Shown here: positions 1 through 7,979 of the stretch, one piece after another | How positions within the stretch are numbered: position 1 is the first letter of the stretch | How the letters are laid out: every line of letters begins with the position of its first letter | Assembly (NCBI GenBank): GCA_016713925.1 | Contig: JADJOH010000007.1 | Span: forward strand, 1-64,000 | Length of the DNA stretch: 64,000 bases | Source: Bacteroidota bacterium | GTDB taxonomy: Bacteria > Bacteroidota > Bacteroidia > AKYH767-A > OLB10 | Direction: 5' to 3' | The notes under the pieces: generated by a model | The model's database searches: none | Seen by the model: the letters and a program-made list of their open reading frames with translations, nothing else | What the model was told of the DNA's origin: nothing | Made by a program: the position numbers and the translations under genes

Positions 1-70
1 ATTTTCGAATATGCTTTTCTGCTTACGCAAGGAATTAGTTTGTATAAATTGTTATTAACTTATTTCTGAA

Positions 71-236
71 CTTTAAACTCTAAACTCTAAATTCTAAATT
101 CTGAACTCTAAATTCTAAACTCTAAATTCTAAATTCTAAATTCTAAATTCTAAATTCTAAATTCTAAATTCTAAATTCTAAATTCTGAATTCTGAATTCT
201 GAATTCTGAATTCTGAATTCTGAATTCCTAATTCTT
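71..236. repeat. Heptamer tandem tract (AATTCTA / AATTCTG)
   Basis: About 22 head-to-tail copies of a 7-bp unit fill the space directly after the mrdA stop codon (complement of 228-230). The variants come in blocks: mixed ACTCTAA/ATTCTAA first, then uniform ATTCTAA, then uniform ATTCTGA, which creates a string of GAATTC sites. Blocks of identical variants point to recent local expansion. No protein is supported here. Similar low-complexity tracts abut ispF and the SprT-like gene. Confidence 0.9.
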
Positions 237-743
237 CGTCAGAATTTTTTGTCGATTACCAATAGCCTTCTGCTTATTTTGCTTTAAGACAACTTTCGAG
301 GAATCACGTAGCAGGCCACCCGGCTTTTCCAGACTTTTGTTTTCCAATGGAAGCAGATTGCCTTTCAACATTCTTTCTTCCAGTGGCAGTCTTTTAATTT
401 TAATGCTGTCATTTAAATACTTCTCCATCATCAAGCTGGCAATAGGTGCGGCCCAGGTTGCACCAAATCCTGCGTTCTCTACCATCACGGCAATAGCGAT
501 TTTCGGATTTTCCCTTGGTGCGAAGGCCACGAACAAACTATGGTCCTTCCCATGCGGATTCTGCGCCGTACCGGTTTTTCCGCAAATGATGACCGTGTCG
601 AATCGGGCTATTCTGGCAGTGCCGGCTTCTACCACTTTTTGCATGCCATCCTGAATAATATCAAAATACTGTTTGTCAACTTTACTGAAATGTTTGGTGT
701 CGAGGTTCCGGGAGGTATTGGGTTTTCCGTCAATTTTTTTTAA
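228..743 (-). CDS. mrdA: Penicillin-binding protein 2, C-terminal fragment (frameshifted)
   Basis: This is the C-terminal part of the transpeptidase domain of PBP2, the class B enzyme that cross-links peptidoglycan during elongation. It holds the third active-site motif in CGKTGTAQNP, followed by the usual end of the domain and a basic tail. The coding frame equals that of the N-terminal fragment, so it differs from the middle fragment. The switch lies in a run of eight T at 734-741 (A8 on the coding strand), where seven would keep the protein open (VIKKIDGKP). The open frame runs further upstream to about 902, but that extension is out of frame with the gene. The gene ends beside the heptamer tract. 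Confidence 0.85.
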   Translation of the reverse strand, partial: LKKIDGKPNTSRNLDTKHFSKVDKQYFDIIQDGMQKVVEAGTARIARFDTVIICGKTGTAQNPHGKDHSLFVAFAPRENPKIAIAVMVENAGFGATWAAPIASLMMEKYLNDSIKIKRLPLEERMLKGNLLPLENKSLEKPGGLLRDSSKVVLKQNKQKAIGNRQKILTKN

Positions 744-1467
744 TGACATGGGGCGTATAAAAATAGCCTTTGTTGGCGATGATGCAGAGGATATTTGCCA
801 TTTGCATTGGGTTAATGCCCAACTCTCCCTGACCAATTCCCAATGAATAAATCGTAGAAGCCTTCCATCTCCCTCGCCCGTAAATTTTATCATAAAACTC
901 AACGGAAGGAATTAATCCTTTGAGTTCATGCGGCATATCTACTCCGATTTTTATTCCAATACCAAAACTCATCTGGTACTCGCGCCATAAGCGATAGCCC
1001 TTTTCACTGCTTCCAAATTTTTTATTGTCGATGAATGACCGAAACGTATTGCAGAAATAGGGATTGCAGGAATATTGAATCGCACCCTCTAAAGCAATGG
1101 GAGGATGGGGATGACATTTCACACTCTTACTTCCTACAACGAATGAATGCGGGTAAATCGTGCCGGGGTTGATAATGCCTTCCTGCAATGCGACGAGGGC
1201 ATTCGTCAATTTAAAAGTAGAGCCGGGAGGATAATAGGCTTGCATGGCGCGATTAAAAAGTGGTTTCAAAGGATCCTTGAGTAACTGGGAGTAGTTTTTA
1301 GAGCGTACCCTTCCCACGAGTAAATTGGGATCGTAAGAGGGACTGGAAATCATGGCTAATATTTCACCCGTCGCCGGCTCAATAGCCACCAATGATCCGA
1401 TTTTATTTTGAAGCAATTGTTCTCCGTAAGCTTGCAAGTCAGCATCCAGAGTAGCTATCAGATTTTT
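730..1467 (-). CDS. mrdA: Penicillin-binding protein 2, middle fragment (frameshifted)
   Basis: This part carries the PBP2 catalytic serine in the SxxK motif PPGSTFKLTNA and the SxN motif as YSCNP. It also shows the family signature GSLVAIEPATGEILAM. Reading back from the first in-frame start-like codon (TTG at 1437) gives GKNLIATLDADLQAYGE, the normal linker into the transpeptidase domain, so the true junction is the A run at 1463-1467. There five A are present where six are needed. The fragment stops at 730 because of a second indel of opposite sign. Since the two indels cancel, a one-base error in each of two homopolymers fully explains the break. Confidence 0.87.
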   Translation of the reverse strand, partial: KNLIATLDADLQAYGEQLLQNKIGSLVAIEPATGEILAMISSPSYDPNLLVGRVRSKNYSQLLKDPLKPLFNRAMQAYYPPGSTFKLTNALVALQEGIINPGTIYPHSFVVGSKSVKCHPHPPIALEGAIQYSCNPYFCNTFRSFIDNKKFGSSEKGYRLWREYQMSFGIGIKIGVDMPHELKGLIPSVEFYDKIYGRGRWKASTIYSLGIGQGELGINPMQMANILCIIANKGYFYTPHVIKKN

Positions 1468-2153
1468 CCTGCAATTGCTATGGTATCGTAAATGCCTTCT
1501 TTGTAACTGCCTTTTTCACGGTTAAACACATCTACCATAATGATGCGTACGCCTCGCCGGCCTCTGAGCTCTTGCTCGTAGCTTTGTTCAATCCCGCTGA
1601 TACCGATATAGTCCCCCTGACGGTAATAGGGTTTTTTGGCAATCAACGCATCATTCACCTCACCAATATAACCGAGGACATGCGCCGCAGTGTTGTTGGG
1701 GTATTTTCTTAATGTTCTGGGCTGGACAAAGAATCCCTGAAACTTATAGAGCTTTTCCTGAAAGGTGGCAAAAGTTTCAGCGGAGATTTGCTTTTCAAAG
1801 ATGCTGGCCTTCATTCTTGAAAAGGTTCTCGCTTTGTTCATTTTTTCGATGAAGGAGGCGATCGGCATATCGAGCAAGCGACAAAATTCGGCAGTATCGA
1901 GGTCTTTCACCTGCTTCGGTATGACCATAAGATCATATACGGCCTGGTTGTAAGCAAGGATTTTCCCGTTACGATCATAGATCATTCCCCGCGCCGGGTA
2001 ATCTGTGATATAACGCAATACATTATTAGTAGCAGAAACCGAATACGTTTCATTCACCACCTGAATGTAAAATAAGCGGATCATAAAAATGATCACCACC
2101 GCAGTGAAAATACTGAGGATGACAAATCGCTGTCCTGACCCGGGATTATACAT
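1458..2153 (-). CDS. mrdA: Penicillin-binding protein 2, N-terminal fragment (frameshifted)
   Basis: This begins with a short cytoplasmic segment and one transmembrane helix (about residues 9-30), then the PBP dimerisation domain: YPARGMIYDRNGKILAYN, followed by the HVLGYIGEV and GDYIGISGIEQSYE signatures of PBP2. The reading frame hits TGA just after AIAGKI. Together the three fragments give a protein of about 640 residues, the normal PBP2 length in Bacteroidota. It is the last gene of the purH-mreBCD-mrdA operon in this window; rodA would be expected next, beyond the left edge. It acts at the inner membrane with MreBCD in lateral wall synthesis. Confidence 0.88.
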   Translation of the reverse strand: MYNPGSGQRFVILSIFTAVVIIFMIRLFYIQVVNETYSVSATNNVLRYITDYPARGMIYDRNGKILAYNQAVYDLMVIPKQVKDLDTAEFCRLLDMPIASFIEKMNKARTFSRMKASIFEKQISAETFATFQEKLYKFQGFFVQPRTLRKYPNNTAAHVLGYIGEVNDALIAKKPYYRQGDYIGISGIEQSYEQELRGRRGVRIIMVDVFNREKGSYKEGIYDTIAIAGKI

Positions 2154-2303
2154 GGATCGGGTAAAGGGTTATATGGTTTGTCCGGTTTGACAAAGGGTGC
2201 AAATGTTTATTGATTTTGATCAAGGTTGATACAGTTCCATTCTCCTTTCAATGATACTAATTCAAAGAGATATTTCCTTAAAAGAAGAAACCAACATCTT
2301 GCA

Positions 2304-2822
2304 TTATGCATTACTCTTTGGTTTCATGGTCAGATAATGAGAAATTACCACCAGCAGCAAAGTTAGCGCACTGCTCAGCAATATACGCAGGAGTGTATCA
2401 AAAAATTCACTGAACCGGAAAACCTCTACAAAGAACAATAACAAGTGATGTATAAAGATGAGGAGTGCCGCATAAGCGAGATACCAGGGAAATCCGAATT
2501 TTCGGATGGAAGGTTCAGCGTCGGTTTCGTAGCCGTCACGAGGTGCAATTATTCTCAACCAGACAGGCCTTACATAGGCCAGCAAAACACATGCTGACGC
2601 ATGCATGCCGGGAGTATTTTGGAACATGTCAATGGTTAAGCCGGTGAGGAAGGCAACGAGAAGAAGCAATCCTTTTGGCAGCTGAACCGGTAAGGAGAGT
2701 AAAAAGAGAACATAAAGGAATGGATTGATAAAAGTACCCAATTGAATATTGTTCAGGACGATAACCTGCACCGTAATCAATACAATGAATCGTAGAATAT
2801 GCCGGAGGATAAGCAGAATCAT
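2304..2822 (-). CDS. mreD: Rod shape-determining protein MreD
   Basis: A 172-residue, strongly hydrophobic protein with about five predicted membrane segments, including a loop with the DMFQNTPGMHASACVLLAY pattern usual in Bacteroidota MreD. It belongs to the elongasome that links MreB filaments to PBP2/RodA. Sequence identity in this family is weak, so the call rests on size, membrane topology, and position between mreC (4-nt overlap with its end) and mrdA. A 150-nt gap separates it from mrdA. Confidence 0.88.
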   Translation of the reverse strand: MILLILRHILRFIVLITVQVIVLNNIQLGTFINPFLYVLFLLSLPVQLPKGLLLLVAFLTGLTIDMFQNTPGMHASACVLLAYVRPVWLRIIAPRDGYETDAEPSIRKFGFPWYLAYAALLIFIHHLLLFFVEVFRFSEFFDTLLRILLSSALTLLLVVISHYLTMKPKSNA

Positions 2823-3661
2823 TGTTCGTCCTCCTTTGGTTTATTGATGACTTCCAATTGCTCCTGCTCTTGCTTCATCAGGTTCTTGACAATGTACACA
2901 TGGCTGAGATTGCCAAAATTCATCGACAACTTCACTTTTATTTTGAAGAAGGGTGATCCGGGTTCGGTCAGGGTTTGTTCCACACGACCAATCATAATAT
3001 TTGCAGGGAAAACGGTGGAGAAGGATGTAGTAACGATGGTGTCGCCTTTTTGGATCGGAACCGTCTTGTCAATTTCATTGAGGTAAGCATAATTGGGATC
3101 ATTCCCTTCCCATTTCAGTGAACCGAAAAATTTATTCCGCTTAATCATCGCACTGATATTGGTTTCTTTGTGCAACAAGGACATCACCGTGCAATAATGA
3201 TCCGAAACATGATTGACGATTCCTACAACTCCTTTGTCGGTGATGACGCCCATCTCAGGATGTACTCCCTGCAAGCGGCCTTTATTGAGCGTGATGAAAT
3301 TATTCCGGTGGTTGATCGAATTATTGATGACCCTCGCATCCAGGTAGGTGTATTGCTGAACGGAAACAGAATCTTTTATGGTTATTGCCGTACTGTCATT
3401 ATCATACTGGGCTTCATTTAGCAAAGCTCGGAGTTTGGCATTCTCCTCCGCCAGTAAATTATTGTTATCGCGGAGATGGATATACTCTTTCACATAATTA
3501 ACCCCTTCCATAGTGGTGGTGACCACTTTGTTCGTGGCATTGAGTACAGATGCCTGCTGAAACCGGTTGTTGCGCACCAGCAGATACAGACATATGGACT
3601 GCAATAAAATAAAGAAGATGGTGAAGTTATTGCGCCAGAGAAGGAGGAATAGTAGCCTCAT
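2819..3661 (-). CDS. mreC: Rod shape-determining protein MreC
   Basis: A 280-residue bitopic protein: a transmembrane helix near the N-terminus (about residues 10-30), a coiled-coil region (LAEENAKLRALLNEAQ), then the paired beta-barrel domain seen in DARVINNSINHRNNFITLNKG and GVVGIVNHVSDHYCTVMSLLH. MreC is the periplasmic scaffold that activates PBP2 and RodA. The stop overlaps the mreD start by four bases, which suggests translational coupling. The last 20 residues are acidic and glutamate-rich and extend past the core fold. Confidence 0.93.
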   Translation of the reverse strand: MRLLFLLLWRNNFTIFFILLQSICLYLLVRNNRFQQASVLNATNKVVTTTMEGVNYVKEYIHLRDNNNLLAEENAKLRALLNEAQYDNDSTAITIKDSVSVQQYTYLDARVINNSINHRNNFITLNKGRLQGVHPEMGVITDKGVVGIVNHVSDHYCTVMSLLHKETNISAMIKRNKFFGSLKWEGNDPNYAYLNEIDKTVPIQKGDTIVTTSFSTVFPANIMIGRVEQTLTEPGSPFFKIKVKLSMNFGNLSHVYIVKNLMKQEQEQLEVINKPKEDEQ

Positions 3662-3734
3662 GTTTTTTCTTTACGATAGCGCTGTGTTGCGGCAGGATGA
3701 TTCGCTGAAATCAAATGAAGTCAGCAAAGAAATA

Positions 3735-4757
3735 TTAATGCTGAAGGAACTTATAGCGATGGATGTTCTTCAGGGCGATTCCGGTACCACGTACTACGGC
3801 ACGAAGCGGATCTTCGGCTACATGTACCGGTAGTTTGGTCTTCATGGATATCCGTTTGTCGAGTCCGCGCAGTAAGACGCCGCCACCGGTGAGGTAGATG
3901 CCTGTGCGGTAAATATCGGCAGAAAGCTCAGGAGGGGTGATCTCAAGTGCTTTCAGAATCGCCTCTTCAATTTTACTGATGGATTTATCCAAAGCATGTG
4001 CAATTTCCGGATAGCTTACCGTAATTTCTTTTGGAATACCGGTCATCAAATCACGACCATGTACGGCAAAATCAGGAGGAGCATTTTCAAGTTCAGGAAG
4101 TGCTGAACCTACTTCAATTTTTATGCGCTCCGCAGTGCGTTCTCCAATGAGGATGTTATGCTGACGTCGCATATAATCCCAGATATCTGTCGTGAAACCA
4201 TCTCCCGCCACACGGATACTCTGGTCGCAAACGATACCACCCAGGGCGATAACTGCAATCTCACTGGTACCACCACCAATATCAATGATCATATTTCCCA
4301 TCGGCTCTTCTACGTCGATACCAATACCGATCGCGGCAGCCATAGGCTCGTGGATGAGGTAAACCTCCTTAGCTCCTGCATGTTCGGCCGAGTCACGTAC
4401 TGCCCGTTTTTCCACTTCCGTGATCCCCGAAGGAATACAAATTACCATTCGGAGGGAGGGGGTGAAAAGCTTATTTCCGGAACTGATCATTCGGATCATT
4501 CCCTTGATCATCTGCTCGGCGGCTTCAAAGTCGGCGATAACACCGTCTTTTAAAGGACGAACAGTTTTAATGTTTTCATGAGTTTTACCGTGCATCATCA
4601 TCGCTTGTTTTCCTACTGCGATGACTCTGCCCGTTGTACGGTCGATGGCTACGATGGATGGTTCATCAACAACTACTTTGTCGTTGTGAATGATGAGGGT
4701 GTTTGCTGTCCCCAGATCGATGGCGATCTCCTGTGTAAGGAAATCAAAGAGTCCCAT
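3735..4757 (-). CDS. mreB: Rod shape-determining protein MreB
   Basis: A 340-residue actin homologue of normal length. It begins with the membrane-proximal MGLFDFLTQEIAIDLGTANTL, which includes phosphate-1 motif DLGTANT. Phosphate-2 motif DIGGGTSEIAV lies near residue 160, and the adenosine motif TGGGVLLRGLDK near residue 290. MreB forms filaments on the inner face of the membrane that guide lateral wall synthesis. It lies 73 nt ahead of mreC in the same orientation. A possible -7 box, TACCTTGC on the minus strand, sits near 4850-4857, one mismatch from the TAnnTTTG consensus. Confidence 0.97.
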   Translation of the reverse strand: MGLFDFLTQEIAIDLGTANTLIIHNDKVVVDEPSIVAIDRTTGRVIAVGKQAMMMHGKTHENIKTVRPLKDGVIADFEAAEQMIKGMIRMISSGNKLFTPSLRMVICIPSGITEVEKRAVRDSAEHAGAKEVYLIHEPMAAAIGIGIDVEEPMGNMIIDIGGGTSEIAVIALGGIVCDQSIRVAGDGFTTDIWDYMRRQHNILIGERTAERIKIEVGSALPELENAPPDFAVHGRDLMTGIPKEITVSYPEIAHALDKSISKIEEAILKALEITPPELSADIYRTGIYLTGGGVLLRGLDKRISMKTKLPVHVAEDPLRAVVRGTGIALKNIHRYKFLQH

Positions 4758-4907
4758 GCTTGCGCGTTTGCTTGTTAATGTCTGTTCCGGAGAACCTACG
4801 GGTGATTATGGTGATGTGTTGCTGAGAAAGGATATTTCCTTAGATCGCTGCAAGGTAGTTTTATCAGGTATGCAAAAGTGGAGAGAATAATTTGAATTAT
4901 GAACGCA

Positions 4908-5405
4908 TTAATGTTTAAAATGACGATAGCCTGTAATGACCATCGCAAGTCCCAGTTCATTCGATTTATCAATTGAGTCCTGGTCACGCACGGATCCTCC
5001 CGGCTGTATCACGGCGGTAATACCTGCTGCATGGGCAATCTCTACACAATCCGGAAAAGGGAAGAACGCATCGGAAGCCATCACTGCTCCTGAGAGGGAA
5101 AAACCGAAATGTTGGGCCTTGGCAATGGCTTGTTGGAGCGCATCCACTCTGGAGGTTTGTCCCACACCGCTGGCCAGCAGTTGTCCGTTTTTCGCTAAGA
5201 CGATGGCGTTACTCTTACTATGCTTCACTATTTTATTGGCGAACAATAAGTCACTGATTTCAGAAGGCGAAGGGGATTGTTGGGTAACTGTTTTCAGATC
5301 TTTTTCTGTTTCCGTTTGATGATCGGCTTCCTGCTCCAGTATACCATTTAAAACACTTCGAAACACTTGTTTTGGAGGGTTAAAAGTATTGGTTTTAAGC
5401 AACAT
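4908..5405 (-). CDS. purH: Bifunctional purine biosynthesis protein PurH, C-terminal fragment
   Basis: This is the end of the AICAR transformylase domain. It contains GQTSRVDALQQAIAKA, the catalytic-region signature GAVMASDAFFPFPD, AVIQPGGSVRDQDSI and the invariant C-terminus TGYRHFKH. It is in the same frame as the upstream fragment; the first ATG after the premature stop defines this ORF. The codons between (5406-5468) read VLLAPAFTEDALAVLQTKKN, exactly the expected PurH sequence. The domain is therefore complete apart from one nonsense codon. Confidence 0.9.
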   Translation of the reverse strand: MLLKTNTFNPPKQVFRSVLNGILEQEADHQTETEKDLKTVTQQSPSPSEISDLLFANKIVKHSKSNAIVLAKNGQLLASGVGQTSRVDALQQAIAKAQHFGFSLSGAVMASDAFFPFPDCVEIAHAAGITAVIQPGGSVRDQDSIDKSNELGLAMVITGYRHFKH

Positions 5406-5468
5406 GCGATTTTTCTTCGTTTGAAGAACCGCGAGGGCATCTTCAGTAAAAGCCGGTGCCAGCAGGAC

Positions 5469-6434
5469 TTAAAAGAAGAGGCTGTTCATGGCTTCGGCGA
5501 CTTCTTTATCGATCTCCCGGTTGGTAATGATAATCCCTCCAAAAGCAGAGACCGGATCACCGGCCAGCGCTTTTTCCCAGGCAGTGAGGAGAAGGGGTGC
5601 AGAAGCAAGTCCGCAGGCATTGTTATGTTTGATCACGGCAACCGTAGGCTCGGAAAAATCAGAGATGAGGGAGATGGCCGCATCAACATCCAAAAGGTTA
5701 TTGTAGCTGAGTTCCTTGCCATGAAGTTGAGTAAATACCTCTTCCGGTTTGCCGTGGAACATTGCTTTTTGATGTGGATTTTCTCCATAACGAAGGGAAC
5801 GACTGCTCCAATCCGCCGGAAATTGAACTGTACTTTTGTTGAGATCTCCTTGGTTGAACCAGGTGTTGATGGCTCCATCATATTGACTACTTACGCCAAA
5901 AGCTTTTAAAGCCTGGAGGCGACGTTGGTCTAAACTTGTCTTACCGTTTTGATTATCAATTATTTCTTTAAGCAAAGGATAGTCTGTAAGAGAAGGTATA
6001 ATCAAAACATCGTTAAAACTTTTGGCTCCCGCACGAATCAGGCTGATGCCACCGATATCAATTTTTTCAATGATGGCTTCCGGGCTCCCACCGCTTTTTA
6101 CCGTTTCCTCAAAGGGATAAAGATCCACTACCACCAAATCAATAAAGGGCAATGCATGTTGTTGCATCTCACTTTGATGGACTTCATCGGATCTCTTCGC
6201 CAAAATCCCCCCGAAAACTGCCGGGTGCAAGGTTTTTACACGGCCTCCGAGAATTGAGGGATAGCCGGTAATATCTTCCACCGGGGTAACGGGGATTCCT
6301 TTTTCACGGATAAAATCATAAGTCCCGCCGGTCGCATAAAGTCGGACGCCGAGTCGGTGTAAACCCTCCACAATCGGGTCGAGTCCTTCTTTATGATAAA
6401 CAGATAACAGGGCGGAGCGAAGCTGAATTTCCAT
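5469..6434 (-). CDS. purH: Bifunctional purine biosynthesis protein PurH, N-terminal fragment (premature stop)
   Basis: PurH performs the last two steps of IMP synthesis: formylation of AICAR and cyclisation of FAICAR. This part holds the whole IMP cyclohydrolase domain (LLSVYHKEGLDPIVEGL, TGGTYDFIREKGIPVTPVEDITGYP, GGRVKTLHP) and the start of the transformylase domain (LRYGENPHQKA, IKHNNACGLA). It ends after MNSLFF at a TAA (5469-5471), where the family has Glu (FFEV); GAA to TAA is a single-base change. The rest of the domain continues in the same frame to 4908. The gene opens the mreBCD-mrdA cluster. A -7-like box (TACTTTTG, complement of 6461-6468) lies just upstream. Confidence 0.93.
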   Translation of the reverse strand: MEIQLRSALLSVYHKEGLDPIVEGLHRLGVRLYATGGTYDFIREKGIPVTPVEDITGYPSILGGRVKTLHPAVFGGILAKRSDEVHQSEMQQHALPFIDLVVVDLYPFEETVKSGGSPEAIIEKIDIGGISLIRAGAKSFNDVLIIPSLTDYPLLKEIIDNQNGKTSLDQRRLQALKAFGVSSQYDGAINTWFNQGDLNKSTVQFPADWSSRSLRYGENPHQKAMFHGKPEEVFTQLHGKELSYNNLLDVDAAISLISDFSEPTVAVIKHNNACGLASAPLLLTAWEKALAGDPVSAFGGIIITNREIDKEVAEAMNSLFF

Positions 6435-6634
6435 GAGATGGGTGGGGCGAATGAGGGCGCAAAAGTAGGATATAAAAGCAACTAATTTTTGCTGTAGGTG
6501 TGGTTTGATTTATCATCATTTGTTGAAAAGTGCGAACAAGCTGTTTTTAAAACTAAATCATACTCCCACACTGATTTCTGTCATTTCAATAAAATTTGGG
6601 GTGAGTTAGCTTCGTGCGCTTAAACATCTCTATC

Positions 6635-6835
6635 ATGCCCATCTACCGTCAAGTCGGAATTATTCCACCAAAACGTCATATCGTATTTCGTCAACCCAAT
6701 GGCAACTTATACCATGAAGAATTGTTTGGTACAGAAGGCTTTTCGGGAATGTCATCGCTGGTGTACCATCTTTATCCGCCTACACAGGTAAAGGAGGGGA
6801 GAAGCTTATTCTGTCCGCCCGACGATTGCCATTGA
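6635..6835 (+). CDS. hmgA: Homogentisate 1,2-dioxygenase, N-terminal fragment (frameshifted)
   Basis: N-terminal part of homogentisate dioxygenase: MPIYRQVGIIPPKRHIVFRQ, then GFSGMSSLVYHLYPPTQVKE. I chose the ATG at 6635 over an upstream in-frame GTG (6614) because family members start at MPxYxxxGxxPxKRH. The frame is lost at the G run 6796-6799: downstream sequence in the next frame restores GEAYSVRPTIAIEDNLQ. Either one extra G or two missing bases (KEVGEAY) explains it. The residues from about 6800 to 6835 in this frame are not real protein. Confidence 0.85.
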   Translation: MPIYRQVGIIPPKRHIVFRQPNGNLYHEELFGTEGFSGMSSLVYHLYPPTQVKEGRSLFCPPDDCH

Positions 6836-7826
6836 GGATAACCTGCAGGCCCGTTCCTATCTCGGTTTCGATTTACCGGCGATGGATGATTATCTGGAAA
6901 GCCGAACGGTTTTATTTCTGAACGGCGACATGACTATCGGTATCGCAGCCCCGCGGAAGAGCATGGATGATTATTTCTATAAAAACGCGGATGCCGATGA
7001 ACTGATTTTTGTCCACCGCGGTTCCGGCACACTCCGTACGATGTATGGATCCATTGATTTTGGTTATGGCGATTATCTGGTCATTCCCCGTGGTACCATC
7101 TATCAAATGCGTTTTGATACGAGCGATAACCGTTTGCAGATTACAGAGTCCTTTAGTCCGATAGAAACACCACCCCGTTACCGCAATCAGTATGGTCAGT
7201 TCATGGAGAATTCTCCCTTCTGTGAGCGCGATTTTCGTCTGCCGGTGAACCTGGAAACGCACGATGAAACCGGTGACTTCCTCGTAAAAATTAAAAAGCG
7301 TGGATTGATGTATCCTTATGTGTATAGCAATCATCCCTTCGATGTGGTGGGTTACGATGGATGCTCTTATCCCTATGCCATGTCTATTTTCAATTTTGAA
7401 CCCATCACCGGACGCATTCACATGCCGCCTCCCATTCACCAGCATTTTCAGGGAAGAAATTTCGTGATCTGTTCCTTCGTGCCGCGTCTGTACGATTACC
7501 ATCCTCAGGCAATACCCGCACCTTATCACCATAGCAACATCGACAGCGATGAGTTATTGTATTATGTAGATGGTGATTTCATGAGCCGCAACGATATCAA
7601 ACAAGGACAATTCACCTTACATCCCGGCGGCATTCCTCACGGACCACATCCCGGAGCCATCGAGCGCAGCATCGGTAAGAAGGAAACCAATGAACTGGCC
7701 GTCATGATTGATCCCTTCAACCCCGTAAAAATTACCCAAGCCGCCCTCGCCCTCGAACTCGGCGATTATTACCATAGCTGGATGAGTACTAACGGTCAGG
7801 AAAAAAAGAATAGTGTTATAGTTTAA
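6798..7826 (+). CDS. hmgA: Homogentisate 1,2-dioxygenase, main fragment
   Basis: This is the catalytic cupin-type body of the enzyme that opens the ring of homogentisate to maleylacetoacetate in tyrosine breakdown. Fe(II) ligands are visible in HHSNIDSDELLYY (His and Glu) and in HPGGIPHGPHPG (His). The sequence from RSYLGFDLPAMDDYLESRTV through the C-terminus aligns without a further break; the first in-frame ATG is at 6882, but true coding starts at the frameshift. It lies 153 nt ahead of hppD, the enzyme that makes its substrate. No fumarylacetoacetase gene is seen here. Confidence 0.92.
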   Translation, partial: GEAYSVRPTIAIEDNLQARSYLGFDLPAMDDYLESRTVLFLNGDMTIGIAAPRKSMDDYFYKNADADELIFVHRGSGTLRTMYGSIDFGYGDYLVIPRGTIYQMRFDTSDNRLQITESFSPIETPPRYRNQYGQFMENSPFCERDFRLPVNLETHDETGDFLVKIKKRGLMYPYVYSNHPFDVVGYDGCSYPYAMSIFNFEPITGRIHMPPPIHQHFQGRNFVICSFVPRLYDYHPQAIPAPYHHSNIDSDELLYYVDGDFMSRNDIKQGQFTLHPGGIPHGPHPGAIERSIGKKETNELAVMIDPFNPVKITQAALALELGDYYHSWMSTNGQEKKNSVIV

Positions 7827-7979
7827 AATCAAAGAGGATCCATGAGAATTATCTGCGATCCTCATTGAAAAATCTCAAAGCAAATCGTTGCTCTCGCTGC
7901 GAAACCGCTGCGAACGTTGCGTTTAGACTGGAGTTTAAATTTGAATAGAATTAAAGTATAGAAACGAAAATATTAAAGT

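Noticed and set aside
71..236. Telomere-like or replication-end repeat
   Set aside because: The tract is short, internal to a gene cluster and directly after a stop codon; nothing suggests a replicon end.
5469..5471. Reassigned TAA stop codon (alternative genetic code)
   Set aside because: TAA ends many normal genes in this window at the expected length; only purH has an internal one.
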